In this document: piece by piece, positions 16,077 to 24,767 of the stretch
How positions within the stretch are numbered: position 1 is the first letter of the stretch
How the letters are laid out: each line of letters opens with the position of its first letter
Assembly (NCBI RefSeq): GCF_004359215.1
Contig: NW_027152037.1
Coordinates: 8,947-34,601, forward strand
Origin: Bremia lactucae
Taxonomy: Eukaryota; Oomycota; Peronosporomycetes; Peronosporales; Peronosporaceae
DNA: 25,655 bases
Direction of reading: 5' to 3'
Notes under the pieces: model-generated
Databases searched by the model: none
Told to the model about the DNA's origin: nothing
The model's input: the letters and a program-made list of their open reading frames with translations, nothing else
Position numbers and translations under genes: made by a program

Positions 16077-16170
16077 AAAATCGTATTTTCATCGTGACGA
16101 TTTACCACGCGGGAAAGACACTTTCCAGCCTGTCTGTAGTCCACTGGTCCTGCAACTTCATAAGACAATC
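16032..16170. repeat. Near-perfect 45-bp inverted repeat with 49-bp spacer
   Basis: Arm 16032-16076 and arm 16126-16170 are reverse complements with one mismatch (44 of 45). The arms derive from the copia linker (corresponding to about 23105-23165 of element H). Both strands therefore offer frames with the same N-terminus (YEVAGPVDYRQA). The near identity contrasts with the decay around it, so the duplication is recent or conversion is active. Confidence 0.9.
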
Positions 16171-16900
16171 AAAGTCTAGCCTTCGCCGACGTCGTACTCG
16201 TTACAAGCTGCAAAGCTGGATCTGTACTGCTTGTCACAGCTTTGCAGTTCTCTATTCCGAAACGTTTCAGACTATCATCAAATGTAGCGTTGCTAGCACA
16301 TCGCCACACTGTTATCAGCGTTGTCAATGAGCTCAATACATAAAATGAATGCGCACTTGCCACTGCAATTATCTCGAATCGTTTCTTTAATTCGATCTTG
16401 GTGTGCGCTATGAGTAAAACTGAGCCCCCCGTCACGAGTACAACATCCACGTAAATGAGCAATAAGACACATTGGCCATCCACATATTTGATGAAAAGGC
16501 ACGGGTCGTAAGCCGAAACTTGAAAGTCGATAGAGCGTACATACTCGTCGAATGCGTCGTTCCATACAGGAAATGCTTGTTTAAGTCCGTAAATTGCTTT
16601 TACCAACTCAGGGCAATCGAAATCTCCATTAAGTTCGACGTCTCCTGAAATCGTGCAGTACACCTTTTCTTTCATCACGCCACATAGGAACGCCGTCATA
16701 ATGTCAAGCTGGTCGAAAGTCCATTTGCAGTATTTTACAATAGCAACCATCGTGCGCAGTGTGACGTAACTTGACCACGGGCGAAAGGTCAATGCCGTAC
16801 TGCTTAAATCCTTTGGCGACGAGACGAGCCGCGCCTTGCACTTTCCAACAGATCCGTCGGAACGGCGTTTGTTCTTATATACTCATTCCGCGACAATAGC
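16169..16900 (-). pseudogene. pol: Copia reverse transcriptase (element I), long open frame
   Basis: A 207-codon frame (16792-16169) covers most of RT. It has the KWTFDQLDIMTAFLCGVMKE block (about 16730-16670), in which QLDIMTAFL is the first catalytic Asp region of copia RT. This is followed by VKAIYGLKQAFPVWNDAFDE and SIDFQVSAYDPCLFIKYVDG. Then come QCVLLLIYVDVVLVTGGSVL (about 16475-16415) and KIELKKRFEIIAVASAHSFY. The catalytic YVDD is YVDV (16442-16453), so the last aspartate is lost. The beginning (16900-16800) reads NAVPTDLLESARRGSS and then KDLSS with a frame change. It is the best preserved RT frame in the window but is still inactive. Confidence 0.87.
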
Positions 16901-16904
16901 ATGG

Positions 16905-16975
16905 CTATTAACTCCGAGTTAGAGTTAATGCGTCTTCGCGGGGTCTTTAAAGCTGCCAAGTTACCCAAAAGCCAC
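16905..16975 (+). pseudogene. pol: Copia RT N-terminal fragment, inverted relative to its domain
   Basis: The plus strand reads NSELELMRLRGVFKAAKLPK. It matches minus-strand 22800-22740 of element H (SELEFMRLRGVLKTT). It should lie just upstream of the RT body, yet the RT body here is on the minus strand (16900 downwards). The two are head to head with only a few bases between them. Confidence 0.75.
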
Positions 16976-17007
16976 CAATACCTCTTGAGCGATTCTTGCT
17001 TCATTTC

Positions 17008-17063
17008 GTATTTTTGCATTTTGCCAAACACCGCACACTTGACCGTTCCAATCGGTGAAGACC
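17008..17063 (+). repeat. Partial family-E LTR end (copy 4)
   Basis: TTTTTGCATTTTGCCAA matches the last third of the family-E LTRs. It is followed by an untranslated stretch with CCAAGGCCCGCC that aligns to the leader after LTR copy 2, and then by a gag start codon at 17109. The upstream U3 part is missing, cut by element I. Confidence 0.6.
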
Positions 17064-17108
17064 CAAGGCCCGCCTTCATTGCTTTCGACACTGTCTTTGC
17101 CCACGCCA

Positions 17109-17900
17109 TGGACTCCGCTTCTATCGCCTCTTCTTGCATCAACACGTTTGATGGCACGAACTCCCATACGTAAAAGTTCAAGATGCAAATGGTACTGGAA
17201 GAGAGGGACACGAGGGAAGTGATAAGCGGGCAGGTAAAGCTCGAGCACATAGACCAGTGCGCTGTACCGGGCGACTTACAAGCGTGAGTCCGGGAAGGCG
17301 CTGGCGATCATCAGTCTTGTGTTGGATGATTGCAGCTACCGTTGGTCCGCTCGACAGGTAGATAGCACGATGCATGGTTGCGGCTGGAGGGACACTTCGA
17401 GAAGAAGATCTTGGCGAATAAGTTCTTCGTCAACGTTTTTTTACGGCCAAGATGGGGAAGGTGAGGATGTGTTGCAGCACATTCACAAGTCAAAGACCCT
17501 GGCGGAGCAGCTGGATGCAGTGGGAGCTCTGGTCAGTGAAGACGACATGGTTATTGCGTTTCTGATCACGGCACTAAAGCCAAGAGCAGACTCGCTGTCA
17601 TGAGAGATGGTGACGTCTCGACTGTCGTACGAGGACATGAAGCACAAGGAACAAGTGATGGCGTCGATAAAGCCGCGACGGTCAAAGTCAAGCGTTCATG
17701 TCGAGCGACAAGGGAAAGCGCAAGGAAGTAAGACAAGCGCATGTAGAGACCAGTAGTGCGTCTTATTCTTATGGTGAGTATGGACATTGGAAAGCGAAGT
17801 GTCCAGTCTGACTCCGTGAGATTGCAGAGCGGCAGAGGCCGCAAACAGCGAACATCGCGCAAGTTGAAGATGACTATGATAATTCTGTTTTTGATTGGTG
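17109..17900 (+). pseudogene. gag: Copia Gag (family E, copy 2)
   Basis: It starts at ATG 17109 with MDSASIASSCINTFDGTNSH and a TAA stop, then continues in shifted frames. Blocks are EERDTREVISGQVKLEHI (about 17200-17250), KRESGKALAIIS-like (about 17280-17315), GEDVLQHIHKSKTLAEQLDA and VGALVSEDDMVIAFLITALK (17462-17580), then a TSRLSYEDMKHKEQVMASIK block (about 17612-17670). The knuckle region reads SASYSYGEYGHWKAKCPV (about 17753-17808): the His and last Cys are present but both N-terminal cysteines are Ser and Tyr. A basic tail follows. The copy is diverged from the gag at 14369 but collinear with it. Confidence 0.8.
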
Positions 17901-18120
17901 GTGATACAAGTGCTACCAACGCGAACCGTGTGTGGTTGGTTGAATAGGTAGCAGCGCAACACATGACGTCCCCAAAAGAGCGCATTAAGAACTACAAGGC
18001 GATATATCTCTCCGTTAAATCTGCATCTCACTAATGACAGTGTGGTTTAAAGGTGAAAATGGGCGATACAGTAAAGTCGACAAAGACTCCCCGTGGGACC
18101 AAGAAAGGGATGTTGGGCCA
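17901..18120 (+). pseudogene. pol: Copia protease head (family E)
   Basis: GGDTSATNANRVWLVE is followed by a stop and AAQHMTS (about 17900-17970), in place of the active-site motif VWLVDSGATQHMT. The catalytic Asp-Ser-Gly is thus destroyed. YKAIYLSVKSASH and a KSTKTPRGTKKGMLG block follow to 18120. The usual continuation (GPVTFERDGCF) is present, but as the first unit of a tandem repeat. Confidence 0.75.
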
Positions 18121-18383
18121 GTGACGTTGAGCACGATGGTTGTTTCGCGGAAGCAAAATGGATGTGACGTTTGAGCGCGATGGTTGTTTCGCGGAAGCAA
18201 AAGGTATGTGACGTTTGAGCGCGATGGTTGTTTTGCGGAAGCAAAAGGTATGTGACGTTTGAGCGCGATGGTTGTTTCGCGTAAGGAAAAGGTTTGTGAC
18301 GTTTGAGCGCGGTGGTTGTTTTGCGGAAGCAAAAGGTATGTGACGTTTGAGCGGGATGGTTGTTTCGCGAAAGCAAAAGGTAT
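18121..18383 (+). repeat. Minisatellite of six 44-bp units derived from protease codons
   Basis: Units start at 18121 (43 bp), 18164, 18208, 18252, 18296 and 18340, each beginning GTGACGTTTGAGCGCGATGG and ending GCAAAAGGTAT. One unit encodes VTFERDGCFAEAKG, the segment that normally follows GPVTF in family-E protease. Because 44 is not a multiple of three, the array is read in all three frames in turn. Units 2-6 differ by only one to four bases. The array ends two bases before the gypsy LTR. Confidence 0.95.
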
Positions 18384-18385
18384 TC

Positions 18386-18896
18386 TGTAGCGGAGCTACC
18401 TCGATCTTTAAGTCAAAGGAAGACTTTAGACTCAAATAGTCATTTAGTTAAATGCTGAACAACCCCGTGGAGCTAAGCTAAGTTTACTTCAAGGGATATA
18501 GGGGTTTGTAGAACCAAGTGGTAACTAGTGCCCAATAGTATATACCTTTGGAACATTTTTTTCTCTCATTACTCACAGCGCGAGACTTAAGAAGGCACGA
18601 CGCGCTTTTACGATCAAAATGGAACCTGAACTTTATTGAATTGGTTAAAGTATAAAATCTTACATTAACTAATTTAAAATAAATTTCGGCCACCAGATCT
18701 TTATCTGGGGGCTGCCACGTGTATTACCCATAGTAAATGGGATTTTTAATCATATTACCTTTTGAATAAAAGAAATTGTTGATGACAACTAAACATTAGT
18801 CACCGACTCTTTTTATCCTTCCTTGAAGATGATAAGATTGTAATCTAGATAGTCAAACTCCATCTAAATATGAGGATAAGGAGCGCCGCTCCTACA
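18386..18896 (+). repeat. Ty3/gypsy LTR (511 bp)
   Basis: It starts TGTAGCGGAGC and ends GCCGCTCCTACA, giving short inverted ends (TGTAG/CTACA with GGAGC-GCTCC). It is AT-rich inside, with TATA-like stretches and a CCTTCCTTGAAGATGATAAG segment of the kind I associate with oomycete gypsy LTRs. Gag-like sequence follows on the same strand, so it is a 5' LTR. No second copy is in the window and no target duplication can be tested. Confidence 0.68.
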
Positions 18897-19812
18897 CGTG
18901 GACGAACCTCGTCGGACTCCAAATCCGTTATTCACCCTACGTTGTGTAAAAGAGCGCCTCCAAGAGGTTTCGGGTCGCAGCTTGTCCATCTGGACCTCTG
19001 GGTCCAAGACGACAACGCCGGAAGAGCTCGCTGCTCGCGACGCTTTTCATGAGCGTTATCTTTCGTCATTGGTCATGACGCCACGTCAATATTTGACGCG
19101 TCTGCGTGATTAAGCAGATGGGGCCTCTGTGTCCTCAATGAGAGAAACCCCGATCGATTTATTTCCAAACGAGTCGGAAAGCAAAAACGAAGCATCGTTT
19201 GAGAAACGCGTCCACCAGGCCCGTCGCCTCCGCAACATATGTTCTAAAAAAATACTCTCCGAATGTGGCCGATGTTCCTTTGGAATGAAAATCTTGTTTT
19301 TGGTTTATCAAGCTCAAGGCCAGTTACATGCTGTGTAGTGGCGACAGTACAAGACTAGGCCTAGCCAGCACTCTAGTGCTTCGGTTGCCCGTGCAACCAT
19401 GGATCTTAGCCGCACTAAGGCTAATGATCCATTTATTCTTACCTGTATTGGTGGGAAGCGTCGTTTGTCACAAGTTGACCTTGAGCGAGGCGCTCAGAAA
19501 CGTCAAAGGCATAATAAAAATCTTGCCAAATAGGTATCTCAAACTCCCAAGAGTTTTCCGAAGAGGTGTACTTCACCAGATGCTAATATTGACCTTTGCA
19601 AAAACATCGCTTTAGAGTTTTCTTCACATAAAACTGAAGGTTCACTCGCCCACCGAGCAACGGAGGAGGGGACCGAAATATATGTGGAAGCATCTGATGC
19701 TTTAAAGCACTAGGTGTAATTTCTTCGTAAAAGCTTCGCTCGGAATGAGAGCCCCCTTGACGCGGCCCAAACCCATCTTTCGACGTTAAAATGCTGGCGA
19801 TCACGCTTTGAA
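18897..19812 (+). pseudogene. Gypsy leader and gag-like region
   Basis: Downstream of the LTR, frames with TTPEELAARDAFHERYLSSL and VMTPRQYLTRLRD (about 19008-19110) look like the start of a gypsy Gag. From ATG 19399 one frame runs for 414 bases with only three stops (TAG 19531, TAG about 19711, TAA about 19717). It contains MDLSRTKANDPFILTCIGGK, RRLSQVDLERGAQKRQRHNK, NIDLCKNIALEFSSHKTEGS and SPLDAAQTHLSTL. The single frame suggests decay by substitution. I infer Gag from its position. The sequence itself is not one I can name firmly. Confidence 0.5.
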
Positions 19813-20579
19813 AGCCAGCTGTATGTCCTGGTCAGGATGCAGCAATCTGCGGCACAGCCGTCTGTCTCGGTGCGAGCGCCTTCGAGTCCACATGGGAAGG
19901 GTCCCGATATGGCTTAAGCGAGCCAACATAGAACGTTGGGTGTGTACACAGCTTGCGAGGAGGGTTTTGCGTGGAAGCTAGGTCACTTAACAGCTTTGGT
20001 GTACCTTAACCATCATTGGTATACGTTACAGCCTCTAAGTGAACGGGTTTGCTCAGCTGGTCAAATAGACCACAATGCCCGTGTTGCCATCCGAATCTTC
20101 CAGCATGCCAAACACAAAATCCATACTGATGGACTGTGGGCACGGGCACACTAGCCAGTAGCGCACTTCTATGAGCCGAGCCTTTCACCCGTTGCCAAGT
20201 TTCGCACGTGCAACATAGGCGCATACTCATCTTGTAAAGTTTGGGTCACCAATACTTCTAGCTCACGGAGCCGTAGGTCTGTTATCAACCGAGATGACCG
20301 CTGAATATAGTATCATGCGCCTCAGAGAAGATTCGATACTTCAATTCTTCATCATGAGATATTACGATGCGCGGAGCATCCGTGCATTAATACAAGAGGC
20401 CATTACCGATTGAATAGCAATGCAAACCTGCACGCAATCGTGCCAACTAAATGTACAAGTTGTTAGACCCAATACTACCACGAGCACGTAGCAAAGCTAC
20501 CCACTCTTCATCCATGGCAAATGCCGAACAGATTAATGCAGTGATCGGCGACGTTACAGTCGTAACATGATAGAGCTCA
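19813..20579 (-). pseudogene. pol: Gypsy integrase and C-terminal tail
   Basis: The minus strand reads SARLRAGLHCYSIGNGLLY-like (about 20450-20395), a PRIVISHDEELKYRIFSEAH block (about 20370-20310), DTIFSGHLG, then the zinc-head CCTCETWQRVKG (about 20220-20180) with ALLASVPVPTVHQYGF and VDQLSKPVHLEAV-like residues (20150-20020). The DDE core after that is deleted. At about 20005 the frame continues with PPRKLCTHPTFYVGSLKPYR (about 19960-19905), the end of the C-terminal domain. A PSHVDSKALAPRQTA block runs to about 19850. Confidence 0.78.
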
Positions 20580-21129
20580 TAATCGGCCTGCGTGAAACGC
20601 ATCAGCCAAAAATTTCTGCTTGCCAGGCTTATATTTCACTTCAGAATTGTATATGGCAAAGAATGGTAGTCATCGAGCCATTCTTTATGAGCATGAGGCG
20701 AGTATGATCTGTATAGATCACAAAAGGCTAAAGACAAGCAGATGAATTTTGAGCTTGACAAGAGCATACTTTACTGCTAGTAACTCGTTGTAATGAACTG
20801 GATAGCTCTTTTCCGCAGTTTTAAGATGTATAGACTCAAATGCAATGATGCGATCTCTCCCATCGTCACCTGTTTGTAACAGAGCGCTGCCGATGGCAAA
20901 ATCAAAATCGGAGCATGGATAAGACTATCCTTAACTGTTTTTTAAACGACATCCTCGGTCCTAATCGAGCACCAGCCCGTATCCCATTTGAGGAAATTGG
21001 ATAATGGCCTAGCCATATCAGCGTAATTCTCGATATATATGTGGAAGTAGTTGACGAGGCTCAGCCACTTTCGCAAATCCTGTTGGGTCTTAGGAGATTG
21101 GCCATTCAACTATGGCTTTTGCCTCTGCG
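20580..21129 (-). pseudogene. pol: Gypsy RNase H
   Basis: The minus strand shows the connection REYADMARPLSNFLKWDTGW (about 21035-20975), VKDSLIHAPILILPS (about 20945-20900) and then a break where CDASDFAIG should be. Later blocks include ERIIAFES-like residues (about 20850), RAIQFITTSY in place of the usual NYPVHDKELLAMKYAL, and a KEWLDDYHSLPYTI piece (about 20680-20645) in place of the HLLGSKPFVIYTDH region. SQADYELYHVTTV-like residues close it (about 20605-20565). It is heavily decayed. Confidence 0.7.
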
Positions 21130-21590
21130 GGGTCAGCTCTTGGCCTCGCTTTCCAATGAAGCACCAACAAAGGAGTTCATTCCGCGCCAAATGCACTAAC
21201 ATGTATCGGCATACAGCTTATTTACAGTGAGTAGTTCTCGAGTCGCATGCATGCGACTCGAGCACTGCTCACAAATGGTCAATTGGTTTTCCACATCCGG
21301 CCGACCCTGCTTCGCACGAATATGGACAAAGATATCATAAAGAAGTCTGTGCAGAACCTCGTATGAGGGCGAAATCGTTGCGTAACTAAAAGATAAAGTA
21401 GCCGGCTTTTTGTAAAGCCCTTCCAGCCCCGTGCTTAGCACGGAAGAATTGTCAATGACGTCACACGGTTCCTTTGGTAAAGGCCACTGTCGTGTAACAC
21501 GGTATTTGGTTCCAGGAACCAAGTTAATTTGATGACATACACCTCTTTCCGGAAGTAAACAGATGGTCGATTGGTACACAACACGTAATA
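21130..21590 (-). pseudogene. pol: Gypsy reverse transcriptase with internal deletion
   Basis: The N-terminus is clear: LPERGVCHQINLVPGTKYRV and TRQWPLPKEPCDVID (about 21555-21455). The frame then jumps to a PATLSFS block and a LLYDIFVHIRAKQGR block (about 21350-21305). Here YFDD of gypsy RT reads LLYD (21331-21342), losing one catalytic Asp. Most of fingers and palm between these blocks is deleted. The thumb VENQLTICEQ and LTVNKLYAD (about 21295-21200) contains an inserted 26-bp palindrome. KAIVEWP-like residues follow at about 21130. Confidence 0.82.
21237..21262. repeat. Perfect 26-bp palindrome in gypsy RT
   Basis: CTCGAGTCGCATG is followed immediately by its exact reverse complement. 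The copy lies in the RT thumb, where the normal codons (LEC-MR) would give only the left arm. The right arm therefore looks like a snap-back copy. It has no spacer. Confidence 0.93.
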
Positions 21591-21599
21591 TTTTTTTTA

Positions 21600-21990
21600 C
21601 TATTGGTGCTGTCATATTTGACGCCCCAATATCTCGCACAGAAGGCGATAAATCCACCTGCCTTCTTGCCCCACCAGACTCAATGCAACGTACTCAGCCT
21701 TGCTTGTCGATAGCGACACACTTGAGCTCTTTCTTACTACTCCAGCTGGTAGGTCCACCCATTAACAGAAGCGCGCAACTTGAAGTCGTTTTTCGATCAG
21801 AATGACCACCGGACCAGTCAGCACTAAATTACCTACAAAAATCCACTTGATCACTGGACTTGAAGCCGATGCCATAAGACTTGGTGCCTCGTAAATAGCG
21901 AAAAATACGTTTAACGGCAGTTCAATGTTCACTTCGCGAATCCTCCATGGAGCGCGATACATATTCGACGGCGAATGCAATGTCTAGCGT
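21600..21990 (-). pseudogene. pol: Copia RNase H (element H)
   Basis: The minus strand reads FAIYEAPS with YGIGFKSSDQVDF in an adjacent frame (about 21900-21845). It then has a SADWSGGHSD block (about 21830-21800) with catalytic-type Asp, LLMGGPTSWSSKKE (about 21770-21725), and WIYRLLCEILGRQ (about 21660-21620). It ends at the gypsy junction at about 21590, so the final histidine-rich block is missing. There are two or more frame changes. Confidence 0.78.
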
Positions 21991-22835
21991 GTTGCTGTTA
22001 TTAGATGCATCAATGCTTCGGTGGCTTCTCGACGCCGTACTCGGCACAATATACAATTAAGATACGTAGGGCTTGTCACAAGCTTGCAGTTATTATCCAT
22101 GCCGAAACAGTTCAGAAGATCAGCAATGCAGCGACACTGGCATATCGTCACACTGCCACCAGCGTTTGTCGACGAGCTCAATACATCAAATGAATGCGCA
22201 TTTGCCACTGCCGTTATCTCGAATCGTTGCTTTAAGTTCGATCTTGGTGCGCGCTATGACTGTAACTGAGTTCCTTGTCACGAGTTCATTATCCACGTAA
22301 GCGAGCAATAAGACGCATTGACCATCCACAATTTCACGTAAAGGCGCGGGTCGATAGTCGAAACTTAAAAGTCGATAGAGCTTACATACTCGTTGAATGT
22401 CTCGTTCCATTCACGCGATGCTTGTTTAAGTCTGTAAATTGCTTTCACCAGCTCAAGGCATTGAAATCTTCATCAAGATCGACGCTGTGTAGAACCATGC
22501 AGTAGCTTCTTTCTTTCATCACGTCATATAGGAATGCCGTCACAATGTCAAGCAGGTCGGAAGCCCATTTGCAGTTTCTTGCAATAAATCATAATGCGCA
22601 GTGTGACGTACTTGACCACGGACGAAAAGGTCTCCGTGTAGTCAAAGACGTACTGCTTAAATCCTTTGGCAACTAGTCGCGCCTTGTACTTCTCAACAAA
22701 TCCATCGGAACAGCGCATAATCTTAAATAATAATTTCGTGCCAATAGCATGGTAGTTTTAAGCACCCCGCGAAGACGCATAAACTCTAACTCGGAGTGAG
22801 TAGCCTTCCGCCAATGCACTTGATCGGCTTCACTG
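21991..22835 (-). pseudogene. pol: Copia reverse transcriptase (element H)
   Basis: The N-terminus reads HWRKATHSELEFMRLRGVLK (about 22830-22760), then LRLCAVPMDLLRSTRRD, and the palm start in broken frames (22650-22500). FDYRPAPLREIVDGQCVLLL is followed by AYVDNELVTRNSVTVIARTK (22350-22225), where YVDD reads YVDN (22288-22299). The thumb includes SFDVLSSSTNAGGSVTICQC and RCIADLLNCFGMDNNCKLVT (22208-22040). The changed aspartate and frame shifts inactivate it. In the sister copy (element I) the same residue is Val. Confidence 0.85.
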
Positions 22836-24157
22836 ATTGTATCTTGTAAAGTTGTTGGTTTCAAGAGATCACTAGCTTCCACCGCATTGGTACCAGATCG
22901 CCAAAATGCCGGAGGAGTCAAGTCACCATTGTCATTTTCATGCATATCATTATATTTTCTTGATAAGTCTGCGAAATTCCGCCTTGCGAAGTAGCTTGGC
23001 GCTTAAACTGTCGCTCGAACGCTTTTCCGGAGCACTCGACTCACCATGGGTAATTACGCCCTGTGTTGGACGTAAAATCGCTACCTTTTGAGCGATTCGT
23101 GCTCTTTCCAGCCTAATTGTAGTCCACTGGTACTGCTGCAACTTCATCATCAGTTTCAAGACAATCAAAGTCTAAACTTAACTCGTCGCTTTCACCGCTC
23201 GAACTTGTTGTTGAAAGACATATACACGATTCGTCGAATGCAACATCACGACTTCTCACCTTTTCTCCCGCCTCAATATAGACACACAATATGCTTCAAA
23301 ATTTCTTCATAGCCCATAAAGATACCTGAACGCGACTTGAGGTCTCACTTAAGTCGTTTTCCTCCTCATGTCAAATGTATGCTTGGCACCCAAATACACA
23401 CATGGGCTTCATGCTAGGTTTGGACTTGTTCAAAACTTCACACGGCCTCTTGCTTTCGATCTTGGCGACAGAAGATGTAAACTGCAGTCATTGCTGCTTC
23501 GCCATAAAATATTTTTTCCAACTTGGCGTGATGAAGTAAACTGCGACGATCGTGACAATGGTACGCACTGCGCGCTCTGTTGCCCCGTTGGCCTGATGGG
23601 CCTTTAGATCAGTAGTATGTTGCTCAATACCTTGATCGTCATCAATATGCTAGGCGAACTCGGTAGCTCCGTCGTGTCGAACAAATTTAACTCGCCTGTT
23701 GTGCTGCATGTGCACCTTAAGAATGTAGCTCTTCAAGCGCAGTCTTCACTTTGTCGCCTGACACTAAGGCAGAAGCTATTTATGCATTCACTTTGCTTCA
23801 TCCACGACAAGAAGCAGAAACTTGCTGCCCCGAGAAATTCCTGCTTCATGGGGCCGAAGATGTCGAAATGAAGCTATACAAACTTTTTGTAGCGGCGCTT
23901 GTTACGATTGCTAGAAAACGCTTGTTAATCATCTTGTCCAGTTGACATCCCCGGCATTGGCTTGGACCAGCTGATTCGACTGGCACTTTTGCGTCCTTTA
24001 TCATGCTGATGCTGATCATCTCGCGTAGCACAGTAGTCGAAACATGACCCATTCGCACGTGGAGAGTCTCATTGTGTATTGCTGTTGCCATATTTGCTGT
24101 AAATTGCGGTGTGCGTAGCCAGCATAGTCCGTCTGCAAAGTCAGCAGCTGCCACCAC
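22836..24157 (-). pseudogene. pol: Copia integrase and linker (element H)
   Basis: The head is intact in one frame (24157-23846): NMATAIHNETLHVRMGHVST, TVLREMISISMIKDAKVPVE and CRGCQLDKM, with the His-His-Cys-Cys pattern. The core includes DIFGPMKQEF (about 23860-23835), SWMKQSECI-like residues and, in several frames, a block around 23600-23500. The tail is near 23400-23360 (LGAKHTFDM) and 23300-23200 (a linker with VFQQQVRAVK). The linker ends LTPPAFWRSGTNAVEASDLL (about 22925-22865). The core is fragmented by stops. Confidence 0.8.
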
Positions 24158-24740
24158 TTACTTTGACCTTTGCGTGCAATAGGCATACTTGCTCAATCAA
24201 ACACGACTTAAAACTTGCCACAGTAATGTGCTCGGTACCGTCGAACAAAGTGACTCGCTGGCCAAAATTTCCAATACCCTTAACTTCAGCTTTGCTGCCA
24301 TAAGCCACAGGCAACAGACTTTCATCTTGCTTATTCAGCGTAGCGAATTTATAATATTGTTGCAGGTGTGATGCGTAGCTCCACTGCCAACCACCCATAT
24401 TCCACCGAAACAGTAAGCGCTACACGATCGTAGTCGTCCTTGAAGCTGCTATTCCGCCATTAGACATTGTTTGCTTCGCGTCAACGATCCTTTCCGCTGC
24501 TTCGAGAACCCTCGGTTTCCGTTTTTCTGCTTGGTCCAGCATCTTTCTGCCGTGTGCCCCCAATTTTTCACAGTAAGAGCACTGGCGAGTTCACGCTCAC
24601 CGCCGAAAGCCTTGGACGTTTCTTCAGGCTTTACCGTCGCCATTTTCGTGCCTTATATGTTGTTATGCTTCTTCGTTAGCACTGTCACGACTTCTCGCGC
24701 TTCTCATCTTCAAATGTGCACGACATTTTTCTCAGCTCTT
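24158..24740 (-). pseudogene. gag: Copia Gag C-end and protease (element H)
   Basis: The minus strand has a charged Gag tail (24740-24650), KPEETSKAFGGERELASAL (24640-24580), and a zinc knuckle at 24539-24581. There CX2C and GHTAERC lie in different frames because of one extra G in a G run. Protease follows: SYASHLQQYYKFATLNKQDE (about 24380-24325), LPVAYGSKAEVKGIGNFGQR and VTLFDGTEHITVASFKSC (24310-24195). The DSGAS active site is not readable near 24400. Apart from the single-base shift, the knuckle cysteines and histidine are all retained. Confidence 0.78.
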
Positions 24741-24767
24741 GGGGAGGCTGTGCAGGTTTTCAAACAC

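Larger units (their letters stand above)
15305..16975. mobile_element. Copia element I (family H), internally inverted
   Basis: The plus strand carries the integrase head to linker (15309-16076), and the minus strand carries RT (16900-16169). A short RT N-terminal piece is on the plus strand again (16905-16975). The arms of a 45-bp inverted repeat (16032-16076 and 16126-16170) sit at the first flip. Sequence corresponds along its length to the copia H element at 21595-24740. Left and right neighbours are family-E pieces. Confidence 0.78.
19813..21590 (-). mobile_element. Ty3/gypsy pol remains (RT to integrase C-end)
   Basis: On the minus strand: RT (21570-21130), RNase H (21000-20580), integrase (20540-20006) and the chromodomain-side tail (20005-19815). 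Internal deletions shorten RT and integrase. It faces the plus-strand gypsy LTR/gag head-on at about 19813 and adjoins copia H at about 21590, inside the RNase H of that element. Confidence 0.83.
21595..24740 (-). mobile_element. Copia element H (gag C-end to RNase H)
   Basis: This is the longest collinear copia copy here. On the minus strand: Gag C-end with knuckle (24740-24450), protease (24400-24160), pre-integrase and integrase (24157-23380), linker (23380-22840), RT (22830-21990) and RNase H (21990-21600). It is cut at the right by the AT-rich satellite and at the left by gypsy pol. Element I is a second, rearranged copy of the family. Confidence 0.87.

Noticed and set aside
15716..16330. 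Two opposite-strand frames beginning with the same residues (YEVAGPVDYRQA), at first suggestive of a duplicated gene
   Set aside because: The identity comes from the 45-bp inverted repeat, and the remainder of each frame is antisense or decayed copia.
16804..17250. 148-codon minus-strand frame
   Set aside because: It is a chimera of RT start and the antisense of a family-E leader and gag. No coherent domain spans it.
18121..18383. CRISPR-like array
   Set aside because: Units are contiguous 44-bp copies with no spacers, and the source is a copia protease coding segment.
18015..18435. Three overlapping minus-strand frames of 105-134 codons with repeated ETTIALKRH-like words
   Set aside because: They arise because the 44-bp tandem repeat happens to be open in all minus frames. 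The protein repeats are a shadow of DNA repeats.
18899..18915. Gypsy primer binding site after the LTR (TGGACGAACC)
   Set aside because: It begins with TGG at the right place, but I could not match it to the 3' end of a specific tRNA, so it is not listed as a feature.
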